Shown here in pieces: positions 9,701 to 17,423 of a stretch of DNA of 24,191 nucleotides. Both the position numbers and the translations under genes were made by a program. Within the stretch, counting starts at the first letter, position 1. Each line of letters begins with the position of its first letter. The notes beneath the pieces are model-generated. The model was given only the letters and a program-made list of their open reading frames with translations. It was not told the origin of the DNA and searched no databases. The DNA is from UBA5704 sp036264355 (GTDB taxonomy: Bacteria; Acidobacteriota; Thermoanaerobaculia; Multivoradales; UBA5704): NCBI GenBank assembly GCA_036264355.1, contig DATARD010000391.1:1-24191 (forward strand), given 5' to 3'.

Positions 9701-12700
9701 GGACCGGCGGATGATCGGCGATCGCGAACGGCCGCTCCACGTGCCGCCAGATCAAACGCCGCGCCGCCGCGTCGCGCTCAGCTCGCGGAACGGCCAGCAC
9801 ATCGGTCCGTTCCAGCGGGATCGCCGTCTCTGCCGGCGGATGGATCACCTGCATCGGCGCGTCGCCTGCGAAGGCGAACGTGGTGCGCACGATCTCGTGC
9901 CGGCGGACGATCTCGGCGAGCGCCGCTTCCAGCGCGGCGAGATCCAAAGGACCGGCGAGGCGCATGGCGACCGGGTTGTTGTAGGCGCTGATCCCCGGCG
10001 CCAGGCGGTCGATGAACCACAGGCGCTGCTGCGCGAAGGAGAGCGGCGCGCGGTCCGCCATTGCAGTCATCGCAATACCGCGCCGCGGAATCATTTCTGC
10101 CTGCGACGCGGAGGCCCCGGCGGCCAGCCGCGGCGCCAGCTCCGCGATCGTCGGCGCATCGAACAGATCCGACAGCGGCAGCTCGACACCGAAACGGGCG
10201 GCGAGGCGCGCCACGAGCTGCGAGGCGAGAAGGGAATGCCCGCCGAGATCGAAGAAGCTGTCGCGCACGCCGACCGGTGAGACGCCGAGCAGCTCCTGCC
10301 AGATCGCGGCCAGCGTCTCTTCGGTCGGCCCCGACGGCGCCACGTACGGCGTCGCGAGACCCGGGCGCGCGTGCGAGGTGGTCGCCACCAGCCGCTCCGG
10401 CTCATCGGTCCGATTGGCATGGACCGGCGCGGCGTCGTCCTCGGGAACTTCTTCGATCCAATATCTCTTTCTCTCAAACGGATAGGTCGGCAACGTCACC
10501 CGCCGCCGTCTCTCATGCTGCGCGAAGCCGGTCCAGTCGATCGCGGCGCCGGCCACCCACAGACGGCCGAGGGCGGCGAGCGCGTAGGCGAGGTCGGGCC
10601 GGCGTTCGTAGGCCGGACGCAGCGAGGGAACGGCGGGGCTCCCGCTCTGCATCGCCAGGCTCGTCAGGCTCTGCCCCGGCCCCACCTCCAGCACAATCCG
10701 TCCCGGCTCGCGTCCCAGCTCCGCGATGCCCGCCCCGAAGCGGACCGGCTCCAGCAGATGGCGCACCCAATGCGCGGGATCGGTCGCTTCGGTCTCGGTG
10801 ATCCAGGTGCCGGTGACGTTCGACACATAGGGGATCGCCGGCGCGCGCAGCTCCACCGTCCCCAGCAGCGTGCGGAACGCGGGAACGATCGGCCGCATCA
10901 TCGTCGAATGGAACGCGTGCGAGGTCTGGAGCCGCCGGCAGGAGAGTCCGCGCCCGCTGAGGCGCCCTTCCAGCTCCTCCACCGCGGCGACCGGACCGGC
11001 GACGACACACAGCTCCGGACCGTTCACCGCGGCGATCGACAGCTCGCCGCCGAGAAGACCGGAGACTTCGCTCTCCGCCAGCGGCACCGCCAGCATCGCG
11101 CCCGCCGGCAGCTCCTCGATCAGCCGGGCGCGCAGCGCGACGAGCCGCAGCGCGTCGTCGAGCGATAGCACGCCGGCCAGGCAGGCGGCGGTGTATTCGC
11201 CCAGGCTGTAGCCGAGCAGACCGGCCGGCTTGACGCCCCATTCCATCCAGAGCTGCGCCAGGGCATATTCGGTGACGAAGAGCGCCGGCTGGGCGAGCGA
11301 CGTCCTGTCGAGGCCGCCGCCGCTGCCTGATCCCTTCAGCATGGCCTTGAGATCGATCCCGCCGTCTGTCTCTTCTCCTCCGGCCGGATACACCACCGTC
11401 CGCAGATCGCACCCCAGATGTGACTGTAACAGCTCGGCGCACCGGTCCACAGCCGCCCGGAACGCCGGCTCGCTCTCATAGAGACCGCGCCCCATGCCGG
11501 CGTAGTGATCGCCGAGACCAGGAAGAAGAAAAGCGACCGCCCGATCCGAACGCTCCGCGGCGCCTTCGAGCAGCTTGCCGGCATCGCGCTCCGCCAAAGC
11601 CCGGCGCGCCTCTTCCGCGTCGCGGCAGACGACGGTGCGGCGGTGGACGAAAGGACGGCGGCCGTTCTGAAGGGTGAAAGCGATGTCTGCGAGGGCCGCC
11701 AAGGGTTGGCGCAAAGACTCCGCCAGATTGTCCGTCGCGACTTCCAAAGCCTCGGGCGTCCGCGCCGACAGCACCAGGAGCTGCCAATCGCGCGAGGGAC
11801 CCGACGGCGACGGCGACGGCGCCTCCTCCAGCACCGCATGCGCGTTCGTGCCGCCCATGCCGAACGAGCTGACGCCGGCGCGGCGCGGTGTTCGCGGCGT
11901 GTCCGCTCCCGCGGGTTGCGGCCACGGGCGCAATTCGCTGTTGACGTAGAACGGGCTCGCGGCGAGATCGAGGCTCGGATTCGCCGACTGGAAATGGAGG
12001 CTCGGCGGCACCTCGCCGTGCTCCAGCGCGAGCACCGTCTTGATCAGCCCGGCGATGCCGGCTGCGGCGTCGAGATGGCCGATGTTGCTTTTGACCGAGC
12101 CCACCGCGCAGAAGCCGCGGCGATCGGTGCCCTCGCGATAGGCGCGGGTGAGCGCCGCGATCTCGATCGGATCGCCGAGCGGCGTGCCGCTGCCGTGCGC
12201 CTCGACGTAGCCGATCGTCTCCGGCTCCACCCGGGCGAGCGCGAGCGCCTCGGCGATCGCCGCCGACTGCCCTTCGACGCTCGGCGCCGTGAAGCCCACC
12301 CGCAGCGCGCCGTCGTTGTTCACCGCCGAGCCGCGGATGACGACGCGGACCGGATCGCCGTCGGCCAGCGCATCCTCCAGCCGCTTCAGGACCACCACGC
12401 CGGCGCCGCTCCCCGGCACCGAGCCGCCGGCCCGCGCGTCGAACGAACGGCAGTGGCCGTCCGCCGACAGGATGCTGCTCGGCTGGTAGAAGTAGCCCAC
12501 CGTCTGCGGCACCTTGATCGAGACGCCGCCGGCGAGCGCCATGTCGCACTCGCCGTTGAGCAGGCTCTGGCAGGCGAGATGCACCGCCACCAGCGACGTC
12601 GAGCACGCCGTCTGCACGCCGAGGCTCGGACCGCGCAGCCCCAGCTCATAGCTCACCCGCGTGCACAGGAAGTCCTTGTCGCCGCCGAGGAACGTCTGGC

Positions 12701-13166
12701 CGGCCGTCGGCGAATTGAGCACCGCCGCGCGCGAATAGAGATAGAACAGCGAATAGCTGTTCGAGCTGGTGCCGCCGAAGACGCCGACCGGACCGTGCAC
12801 CCGCAGCGAGTCGTAGCCCGCCGCTTCGAGCGCCTCCCAGGCGCACTCCAGGAACAGCCGCTGCTGCGGATCGAGGAGCGCCGCCTCGCGGGCGCTGAAG
12901 CCGAAAAACGGCGCGTCGAAGAGATCGATGCCGTCGAGGACGCCGGAAGCGCGGACGTAGGACGGATCGCGCAGCGCCGCGGCGGAAACGCCGGAGGCGA
13001 GCAGCTCCGTCTCGGAGAGCACGCGGATCGATTCGACGCCGTTGCGCAGGTTGTCCCAGAAGCGGTCGAGCGCCGGCGCCTGCGGGAATCGTCCCGCCAT
13101 GGCGAGGATGGCGACCCCGTTCTGGAGATTATCCTGGAGATTGTCTTGATCCTCGGGATGACTCAT
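6738..13166 (-). CDS. Hybrid PKS-NRPS megasynthase, KS-AT-ACP-C-A-PCP
   Basis: A 2142-residue bimodular enzyme that extends an acyl chain with one malonate, then condenses it with one amino acid. KS is about 15-445 with an intact triad: Cys188 (TACSTS), His324 (EAHGSGT) and His364 (NIGHLDAA), so it is not a decarboxylative KSQ loader. AT is about 540-880 with Ser654 (GYSLGEY) and HAFHS near 750-754, the malonyl-CoA signature. The carrier is about 945-1015 (Ser978 in DLGGHSL, PCP-like). There is no KR, DH, ER or methyltransferase between AT and carrier, so a beta-keto group should remain. C is about 1040-1480 with HHILWDE at 1174-1180. A is about 1495-2015 with FTSGSTGKPKG at 1649-1659 and the A10 Lys at about 2009; pocket D-M-Y-H-L-G-L-M-D-K (Asp1695 first), with no known match. 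PCP is about 2030-2100 (Ser2064), followed by a short acidic helical tail. ATG 13166 overlaps the stop of the stand-alone C gene (ATGA). Confidence 0.96.
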   Translation of the reverse strand: MSHPEDQDNLQDNLQNGVAILAMAGRFPQAPALDRFWDNLRNGVESIRVLSETELLASGVSAAALRDPSYVRASGVLDGIDLFDAPFFGFSAREAALLDPQQRLFLECAWEALEAAGYDSLRVHGPVGVFGGTSSNSYSLFYLYSRAAVLNSPTAGQTFLGGDKDFLCTRVSYELGLRGPSLGVQTACSTSLVAVHLACQSLLNGECDMALAGGVSIKVPQTVGYFYQPSSILSADGHCRSFDARAGGSVPGSGAGVVVLKRLEDALADGDPVRVVIRGSAVNNDGALRVGFTAPSVEGQSAAIAEALALARVEPETIGYVEAHGSGTPLGDPIEIAALTRAYREGTDRRGFCAVGSVKSNIGHLDAAAGIAGLIKTVLALEHGEVPPSLHFQSANPSLDLAASPFYVNSELRPWPQPAGADTPRTPRRAGVSSFGMGGTNAHAVLEEAPSPSPSGPSRDWQLLVLSARTPEALEVATDNLAESLRQPLAALADIAFTLQNGRRPFVHRRTVVCRDAEEARRALAERDAGKLLEGAAERSDRAVAFLLPGLGDHYAGMGRGLYESEPAFRAAVDRCAELLQSHLGCDLRTVVYPAGGEETDGGIDLKAMLKGSGSGGGLDRTSLAQPALFVTEYALAQLWMEWGVKPAGLLGYSLGEYTAACLAGVLSLDDALRLVALRARLIEELPAGAMLAVPLAESEVSGLLGGELSIAAVNGPELCVVAGPVAAVEELEGRLSGRGLSCRRLQTSHAFHSTMMRPIVPAFRTLLGTVELRAPAIPYVSNVTGTWITETEATDPAHWVRHLLEPVRFGAGIAELGREPGRIVLEVGPGQSLTSLAMQSGSPAVPSLRPAYERRPDLAYALAALGRLWVAGAAIDWTGFAQHERRRRVTLPTYPFERKRYWIEEVPEDDAAPVHANRTDEPERLVATTSHARPGLATPYVAPSGPTEETLAAIWQELLGVSPVGVRDSFFDLGGHSLLASQLVARLAARFGVELPLSDLFDAPTIAELAPRLAAGASASQAEMIPRRGIAMTAMADRAPLSFAQQRLWFIDRLAPGISAYNNPVAMRLAGPLDLAALEAALAEIVRRHEIVRTTFAFAGDAPMQVIHPPAETAIPLERTDVLAVPRAERDAAARRLIWRHVERPFAIADHPPVRLLLVQTEPEEHLFIATMHHILWDEWSQGIFVRELATLYDAFRAGRPSPLPELPIQYGDFALWQRQTLQGEVLEHHLGYWKERLDGAPRLLALPTDRPRPAAQTFGGATRTLKVADDLHRALTALAHAHGVTMFMLLMAAFQSLLGRWASQDDVVVSTGTGGRSRVETESLIGCFINILLLRAELGSVTFAALLARTREATLGAYAHQDLPFELLVEGLKVERDPSTTPFSQAMLVFLNVPPVDLELPGLKVEGVRIDRESAQFDLTFYLHEEGGRLGGHLEYNTDLFDDATVDRLLGHYRNFLERAAADPARQVLEIPVLAEAERQQALVDWNRTAEDFPAESCLHELFEGQAARQPEAPGLIFDSRAVTYAELNRRANQLAHHLLRLGSGRGGRIGVSLERSPDVAVALLAVLKAGSAYVPLDPEYPEERLAVMLETAAVDLLLTQERLAGRFAGQTARTILMDAQAADWAQESVENPATGVSPEDLVYLIFTSGSTGKPKGVMLDHRGRVSNFTDFNRRYGIGAGDAVLAVSSLSFDMSAYDILGTLAGGGTIVLPRPDEILEPASWIGLLERHKVTVWHSVPAMLEMLVERLEARAPSEKTPASLALRVVLLGGDWIPVTLPDRLRALVPGAKVVSLGGATEVSMDSTIFEIGAVDPAWKSIPYGVPMANQLAYVVGPDGGPCPAGVAGELLLGGIGVGRGYFGRPDFTAERFVPDPFATPPGQRLYRTGDLTRWRSFGGSDGVLELLGRMDHQVKIRGFRIELGEIASALRRHPAVGEAVVLAREDRPGAKRLVAYLVPAHPTDPSDLSDRSPIDLDAVRDFVCGRLPAYMVPSALVVMEALPLTPNRKLDRKALPAPEEVGEERERIPPRTPIEKVLAQIWMSILGVAEVGATDNFFDLGGHSLNATRVVTQLQDVFPLEVPLRTLFEAPVLADLASRLEALGAAAGADVTGIAEAILEVLDVGELSEEDAESLLAGEPAP
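7256..7282. repeat. 9-bp tandem repeat in the hybrid enzyme's A domain
   Basis: Three units, GATCGGACA, GATCAGACG and GATCGGTCG, follow in phase, with partial units on both sides. They encode a PSDLSDRSP loop between A8 and A10. GACCGATC (7252-7259) and GATCGGTC (7274-7281) also form an 8-bp inverted repeat. Confidence 0.6.
13122..13145. repeat. 12-bp direct duplication at the hybrid megasynthase N-terminus
   Basis: CTGGAGATTATC and CTGGAGATTGTC are adjacent and differ at one base. They duplicate DNLQ in the short helix before the KS domain, a place where docking elements sit in such proteins. Confidence 0.6.
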
Positions 13167-14698
13167 GAACGATTCCTGTCTCTGCTGCGCAAATTTTTCT
13201 GACGCTCCAACAGCGCCCGCCGGGTGTCCGCCCGTTCGGAGTGCTTCTCCAACTCGAGGGCTGCCTCAGGGTTCGCCTGCGGAAGCGGCAAGGCCGCGGC
13301 AAGATTGGAAGCACTGCGCCGTGCCTCGCCGAGGGATGCCGGAAGAGACGCGACCGGCCGCTCGGGATCGGCCAGCACCGCCTCCAACAACGCCGCGAAG
13401 TCGTCACTCAGGCAGGCGACCGTGGCGGCCTCGAAGAGGTCTGCATTGTACTGGAAGGTCGCCGTAATGCGATCCCCGGCGTCGCCCATCAGCAGCGACA
13501 GATCGAACATCGCCGCCCGCCCCGCGATCGGCCACGGCTCCAGCCGCAATCCGCCAAGCTCCAGCGCCGCGCCGCCCTGCCCGCTGAGCAGGCGCACCGC
13601 GCGCTCCTCTTCGCCTTGGTACAGGACGAAGAAGACCTGAATCAGATTGACCTGTCCGGCCTCGCGCTGCGGTTGCAGACGTTCGACGAGAAGCGGGAAC
13701 GGATAGTCCTCATGCGCCCGCGCCTCGTCCATCCGCGCCTGCATGCGGGCGACAACGGCGCGAAACGACGGCCCGCCCGCGAAGTCGCCGCGCACCACCA
13801 CGGTGTTGATGAAATAGCCCACCACCTCGGCGAAATCCGCCAGGCTTCGATCTCCGCGGCCAGGCACCGGGCTGCCCACCAGGATGTCCTGCTGGCCGGA
13901 GTAGCGGTGCAGGAGAGACTGGAACGCGGACAGCACCAGCACGTCGAGCCCCACCCTTTCCGCCGCCGCAAGAGCCTTGAGGCCACGGGTGATCTCCGGC
14001 CCCAGAACGACGTCCCGCGTCGCGCCGCGAAAGCTCGGTCCCCGCGGACGCGGCCGGTCCGTGGGCAACAGAAGAGCCGGCGGAGCGCCGGCCAGCCGCG
14101 CCCGCCAGAACGACCACAGCGCCTCACCGCGCGCGCCGGCCAGCATCTCCGTCTGCCAGCGCGCGAAATCCGCGTAGGTGGCGGTCAACGGAGGCAGTGA
14201 GGCCGCCTTGCCGGCATACGCGACACCAAGCTCCTCCAGCAGCAGACCCAGCGACGCGAAATCGATCGCGATGTGATGGAGACCGACGAGAAGAACCGTC
14301 TCACCCTCCTGAAGATTCTCAGGGCTCCGCCGGAAAAGCCGCAGCCGCACCACCGGCCCCTGCTCCAGCGCGAACGGCCGGTTGGCCTCCTCCTCCACCC
14401 GCCTCCTCAGCTCCTCCACGCTCCAGCCCGCCGCGTCCACCTCCATCGCATCCACCGCCAGCCGCTCGTGCAGGCGCCCCACCGGACGGCCGCCGGGAGC
14501 CGGATAGGTCGTGCGCAACACCGGATGGCGGTCCGCCAGCGCCTGCCACGCCGCGATGAACGCCGCCGCATCGAGCCCGCGCGCACGCGCCGGCAGGCTG
14601 ACGTTGTACGCCGTCGCCGTCGGCGCCATGCGTTGCACGAACCAGAGAGCGCGCTGGCCATAAGACAGGGGGACGTCGTGCGTGCTTGTGTCGTTCAT
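13163..14698 (-). CDS. Stand-alone NRPS condensation-domain protein
   Basis: A 511-residue protein made of one condensation domain (about 8-450) with no adenylation or carrier domain. The active-site motif is HHIAIDF at 141-147: both His and the Asp are kept, but the usual final Gly is Phe, a variant I associate with C domains of hybrid PKS/NRPS lines. The later landmarks DRPRP (about 214-218), YFINTVVVRGD (about 295) and HEDYPFPLLVERL are present. Residues about 451-511 form a charged helical extension (LEKHSERADTRRALLERQK) that could be a docking tail to the next protein. It is the first gene of the operon and overlaps the megasynthase start by ATGA. It may transfer the starter acyl group or act in trans elsewhere in the line, but which is not visible. 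ATG 14698 is supported by a GGGAG ribosome site 7 nt upstream. It is long for a lone C domain because of the tail. Confidence 0.9.
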   Translation of the reverse strand: MNDTSTHDVPLSYGQRALWFVQRMAPTATAYNVSLPARARGLDAAAFIAAWQALADRHPVLRTTYPAPGGRPVGRLHERLAVDAMEVDAAGWSVEELRRRVEEEANRPFALEQGPVVRLRLFRRSPENLQEGETVLLVGLHHIAIDFASLGLLLEELGVAYAGKAASLPPLTATYADFARWQTEMLAGARGEALWSFWRARLAGAPPALLLPTDRPRPRGPSFRGATRDVVLGPEITRGLKALAAAERVGLDVLVLSAFQSLLHRYSGQQDILVGSPVPGRGDRSLADFAEVVGYFINTVVVRGDFAGGPSFRAVVARMQARMDEARAHEDYPFPLLVERLQPQREAGQVNLIQVFFVLYQGEEERAVRLLSGQGGAALELGGLRLEPWPIAGRAAMFDLSLLMGDAGDRITATFQYNADLFEAATVACLSDDFAALLEAVLADPERPVASLPASLGEARRSASNLAAALPLPQANPEAALELEKHSERADTRRALLERQKNLRSRDRNRS

Positions 14699-14866
14699 GG
14701 ACTTTCTCCCACGGAGCCGACATTCTAGAGGCCACAGGTCCGATTCGCGCGGAGCGGCTGCGGCCCCGCCCCTTTACTCACCCGCCGCCATCGGGCTACA
14801 TTCACCCCAGCCGGCAAGACGCCGGGCTTGCTCATCCCGAGGACCCTACTTCCCTCTCGAGAGACC
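14699..14866. promoter_or_regulatory. Divergent promoter region between biosynthetic operon and yebC
   Basis: This 168-bp gap separates two divergent transcripts and marks the upstream end of the biosynthetic operon. On the plus strand TTTACT (14773-14778) and TACATT (14797-14802) form a weak sigma70-like pair with an 18-bp spacer that could drive yebC. On the minus strand TAGAAT (14722-14727) resembles a -10 box but has no recognisable -35. No operator palindrome or regulator gene is evident. The boundaries are seen; the promoter calls are inference. Confidence 0.35.
14706..14710 (-). promoter_or_regulatory. Ribosome binding site of the NRPS/PKS operon's first gene
   Basis: GGGAG on the minus strand, 7 nt before ATG 14698. 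It fixes the start of the stand-alone condensation protein. Confidence 0.6.
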
Positions 14867-15589
14867 ATGGGACGCATTTTCGAAACCAGAAAACACACGA
14901 TGTTCGCCCGCTGGGACCGGATGGCGAAGCAGTTCGCCCGAATCGGCAAAGAAATCGTCATTGCCGTAAAGGCGGGCGGTCCCGATCCTGTCGCCAACCC
15001 GCTCCTGCGGCGAGTCGTCCAGAACGCGCGCGCGGTCAACATGCCGAAGGACAAGGTCGAGGCGGCGATCAAGCGTGCGTCCGGCAAAGACGCGACGGCC
15101 TACGAGGAGATCCTCTACGAAGGCTACGCTCCGCACGGCATCGCCCTCCTCGTCGAGACCGCCACCGACAACCCGACGCGCACCGTCTCCAACATCCGCG
15201 CCCACTTCAACAAGGGCAACGGCAACATGGGCACCACCGGCAGCGTCGGCTTCCTGTTCAAGCGCGTCGGCGTCTTCCGCCTCAACCCGGCGGGTCTCGA
15301 CGCGGACGAGCTGGAGCTCGAGCTGATCGACCACGGCCTGGAAGAGATCGGCGAGAGCACCGGCGAGAAGGGCGAGCCCCAGCTCGTGCTGCGCTGCGCC
15401 TTTTCCGATTTCGGAAACCTGCAGAAGGCGCTCGAAGACCGCGGCATCACTCCCCTCTCCGCCGAGTCGGAGTACCTGCCGCTGACCCCCACCGAGCTGC
15501 CCGAGGAGCAGGCCACCGAAGTGCTCAAGCTGGTCGACCGCCTGGAGCAGGACGACGACGTGCAGCGGGTCTTCCACAATCTGGGTTGA
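14867..15589 (+). CDS. yebC: YebC/PmpR-family protein
   Basis: A 240-residue protein covering the full YebC family length. It has the N-terminal MGRIFETRKH block (the variant I associate with Bacteroidetes and Acidobacteria), the WDRMAKQFARIGKEI helix, the VNMPKDKVEAAIKRASGK and YEGYAPHG blocks, and a long acidic region ending QRVFHNLG. The family was first described as DNA-binding regulators; more recent work assigns some members a ribosome-associated role in relieving stalling, including at proline runs. Which applies here is unknown. ATG 14867 was chosen because the conserved MGRIF begins there; an upstream in-frame ATG at 14828 would add 13 unconserved residues. A GAGAG four nt before the ATG is a modest ribosome site. 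It is transcribed away from the biosynthetic operon and converges with the FMN reductase gene 14 bp downstream, so it is probably a housekeeping gene outside the cluster. Confidence 0.95.
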   Translation: MGRIFETRKHTMFARWDRMAKQFARIGKEIVIAVKAGGPDPVANPLLRRVVQNARAVNMPKDKVEAAIKRASGKDATAYEEILYEGYAPHGIALLVETATDNPTRTVSNIRAHFNKGNGNMGTTGSVGFLFKRVGVFRLNPAGLDADELELELIDHGLEEIGESTGEKGEPQLVLRCAFSDFGNLQKALEDRGITPLSAESEYLPLTPTELPEEQATEVLKLVDRLEQDDDVQRVFHNLG

Positions 15590-15603
15590 GGGGAGACCGG
15601 ACC

Positions 15604-16155
15604 TCACAACGGCGCCGGGTTCGCGCGGATCCATCGCGCGAACCCCGAGACCGCCGCCCGCAGCATCTCCGCCAGCTCGGAATCGGCCAGAATCTCCGCC
15701 TCGTTGAGCTTCCGTCCCAACAGCGGCAGCGCCACGAACGCCTCCCGCACCAATCGCGTCGACATCGCGGTCAAAATCTCCACCAGAGCCGCCTGCGCCA
15801 ACGTCGACCGCGGCGCCGTGTTGATCAGCGCGACCGGCTTGTAGACGATCTCACTGCCGCCGACCAGCCAGTCGAGAGCGTTCTTGAACGCCCCCGGCAC
15901 GCCGTGCGCATACTCCGGGCACGAGATCAACAGCCCATCCGCCGCCGCGACGCGAGCCTGCAGATCCCGCACCGCCTCATCCGGAGACGCCTCATCATCC
16001 GGATTGAAATGCGGCAGACCGGCGAGCCCGTCATAGAGCGAGACCTCAACGTTCGGCGGAGCCAGCGCCGCGGCGGCACGCAAGGCCGCCTTGTTCGAAG
16101 ACATGGCGCGCAGGCTGCCGGAGAGGGCGAGGAGGTGGAGAGGGGGCGATGGCAT
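15604..16155 (-). CDS. NADPH-dependent FMN reductase family protein
   Basis: A 183-residue flavodoxin-fold reductase of the NADPH-dependent FMN_red family (ChrR/ArsH/azoreductase relatives), which moves electrons from NAD(P)H through FMN to quinones, azo compounds or metals. The FMN phosphate loop GSLRAMSSNKAAL starts at residue 13, and PEYAHGVPGAFKNALDWL at 80-97 is the second family signature. The length is normal. ATG 16155 is preferred over an in-frame TTG at 16176 because GAGAG lies 7 nt upstream and the protein then begins directly before the first beta strand. That ribosome site overlaps the stop of the membrane-protein gene 10 bp upstream, suggesting coupled translation. The physiological substrate cannot be read from sequence. 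Confidence 0.9.
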   Translation of the reverse strand: MPSPPLHLLALSGSLRAMSSNKAALRAAAALAPPNVEVSLYDGLAGLPHFNPDDEASPDEAVRDLQARVAAADGLLISCPEYAHGVPGAFKNALDWLVGGSEIVYKPVALINTAPRSTLAQAALVEILTAMSTRLVREAFVALPLLGRKLNEAEILADSELAEMLRAAVSGFARWIRANPAPL

Positions 16156-16165
16156 GGCTGTTCTC

Positions 16166-16543
16166 TCAATCCCCAATCTTCTTGAGGACGTCCAAGAGGG
16201 GCAAGAAAACCGCCTCGACCGAGAGTTGCAGGAACCAGGAAACAGCTATGTAGACGATCACCGTCACCGCGATCTTCGCATCCCGGCTGAGCCGCGAGAA
16301 CTCCTTGGCGATCAGGCCCCCGATGAGGATGGCTGCCGCGAGGTAGGGGAAAAAACCTCCAGAGACCGCGACAACGGCCGAGCTGATCCAGGGGACAATC
16401 CCCGCGCCGAGCCCGGCGAAGAGAGTGCCGATGGCCGGGACATTGGACGCGAAGAAATGTGTGACCCAGACGATGTAGAGACAGCAGACCACCGTCACGG
16501 CCCAGGACAAGTGATCCCGGGGTCGAGGTTTCTCCATCAGCAT
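16166..16543 (-). CDS. Small multi-pass membrane protein of unknown function
   Basis: A 125-residue protein with about four hydrophobic segments (near 13-33, 37-60, 62-80 and 90-118) and a short basic N-terminus, so an inner-membrane location is likely. I do not recognise the family. Charged residues lie mainly at the termini and in a short loop (KEFSRLSRDAK, about 81-91). ATG 16543 has a strong ribosome site (GGGGAGG, 7 nt upstream); a second ATG two codons later is also possible. It lies between the DinB-family gene and the FMN reductase gene on the same strand with short gaps, so it is probably co-transcribed with both. No catalytic motif is visible. Confidence 0.8.
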   Translation of the reverse strand: MLMEKPRPRDHLSWAVTVVCCLYIVWVTHFFASNVPAIGTLFAGLGAGIVPWISSAVVAVSGGFFPYLAAAILIGGLIAKEFSRLSRDAKIAVTVIVYIAVSWFLQLSVEAVFLPLLDVLKKIGD

Positions 16544-16590
16544 CTGTTCGCCTCCCCTCTCGGCTGATCCTATCGCGGATGAGGCGCCTC

Positions 16591-17157
16591 CTATCCCTCT
16601 CCCGCGAACTCAATCCCCGTGCGCCCGGCTACGTTCTGGACGTGGTGGAGGTTGTGGTACAGGGTGAAGAAAAGCATCTCGCGAACCGTGAGCTTGCCGA
16701 GCAGCGGATGCGGCATCCGGTAGCGGTCCAGCGCCTTCTCGCTCCACGGCTCAACCGCGCTCTCCAGCGCCTGCGCATCCACCTCCCGGCGGGCCATCAG
16801 CTCCCGGCGCCATGCCGTGGGATCCGCGGAAGCGCTTTCCGGCGCCGGTGCAAAGCGGCCGGCCTTGCCGCCCTCCGCGAGAAGGCCGCGATAGACATCG
16901 CGCAGCTCTTCATAGCCGCGCGACGCGCGCCGGGACGCCCCAAAGCGCAGAAAGAGAAGAAGCTTCGGCACCCGCAGGCCCCGAGCCACCGCGCGGACGG
17001 ACTTGCCGAGATGGCGCACGTTGTCGGCCGGCGACCACGCATCGCCGATCGGCGCCAGGAAGTCCGCGATCGAGAAGGCATCCCAGTACCGCGTGCTGTG
17101 CTCGTGAAGAGCCCTCAGCTCACGGAGGATTTCGGGTTTGGTTTGCGGGGCGGTCAT
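16591..17157 (-). CDS. DinB-family (DinB_2) putative metal-dependent protein
   Basis: A 188-residue four-helix-bundle protein of the DinB/YfiT superfamily. The expected metal-ligand triad is visible: His49 in NVRHLGK, and His168 and His172 in YHNLHHVQNV. The first helix (KPEILRELRALHEHS) and the WSPADNVRHL segment are typical. Members include thiol-dependent S-transferases and many uncharacterised damage- or stress-associated proteins, so the reaction here is unknown. ATG 17157 overlaps the stop of the upstream small gene as ATGA, indicating coupled translation. Downstream, 47 bp separate it from the small membrane-protein gene on the same strand. Confidence 0.88.
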   Translation of the reverse strand: MTAPQTKPEILRELRALHEHSTRYWDAFSIADFLAPIGDAWSPADNVRHLGKSVRAVARGLRVPKLLLFLRFGASRRASRGYEELRDVYRGLLAEGGKAGRFAPAPESASADPTAWRRELMARREVDAQALESAVEPWSEKALDRYRMPHPLLGKLTVREMLFFTLYHNLHHVQNVAGRTGIEFAGEG

Positions 17158-17417
17158 TCGCGAGACGAAAGGATCTTTCCGAGCGCAGCCTCCGCTTGGT
17201 CAGCCGGGTAGCGCGTGAGCATCGCGTCGAAGGCAGCCCTCTGCTCCATCAAGTCCGGCATCGTCGTGACCCGGCTCAGTGCGTAGACGATGTACTCCGA
17301 ACTTTTCGGGACGGAGAACCGGAAACCGAATCGCTGCGACGCCGCGAAGAAGTCCCGGCCGGAGTCTACCGCGAAAGCGATCCCATACGGCGGGCTACTG
17401 CGGGAGTCGAGAATCAA
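17154..17417 (-). CDS. Small hypothetical protein, uncertain 5' end
   Basis: An 87-residue frame with a TTG start at 17417 and no good ribosome site. Its in-frame upstream stop (TAG, 17444-17442) sits on the edge of the 21-bp repeat array, so no better start exists. The sequence looks protein-like, with a beta-rich first half (YGIAFAV, FGFRFSV, EYIVYALSR) and a helical C-terminus (MEQRAAFDAMLTRYP), but I recognise no family. Its stop overlaps the DinB-gene ATG, a typical operon arrangement that favours it being real. The missing start and the abutting repeats raise the alternative that it lost its original 5' end. An internal ATG at 17261 would leave only about 35 residues. Confidence 0.5.
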   Translation of the reverse strand: MILDSRSSPPYGIAFAVDSGRDFFAASQRFGFRFSVPKSSEYIVYALSRVTTMPDLMEQRAAFDAMLTRYPADQAEAALGKILSSRE

Positions 17418-17423
17418 GCTGCA

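Noticed and set aside
11900..13166. Loading-type KSQ or PUFA-type KS
   Set aside because: The active-site Cys188 and both His are present, and there is a single AT and carrier in ordinary type I order.
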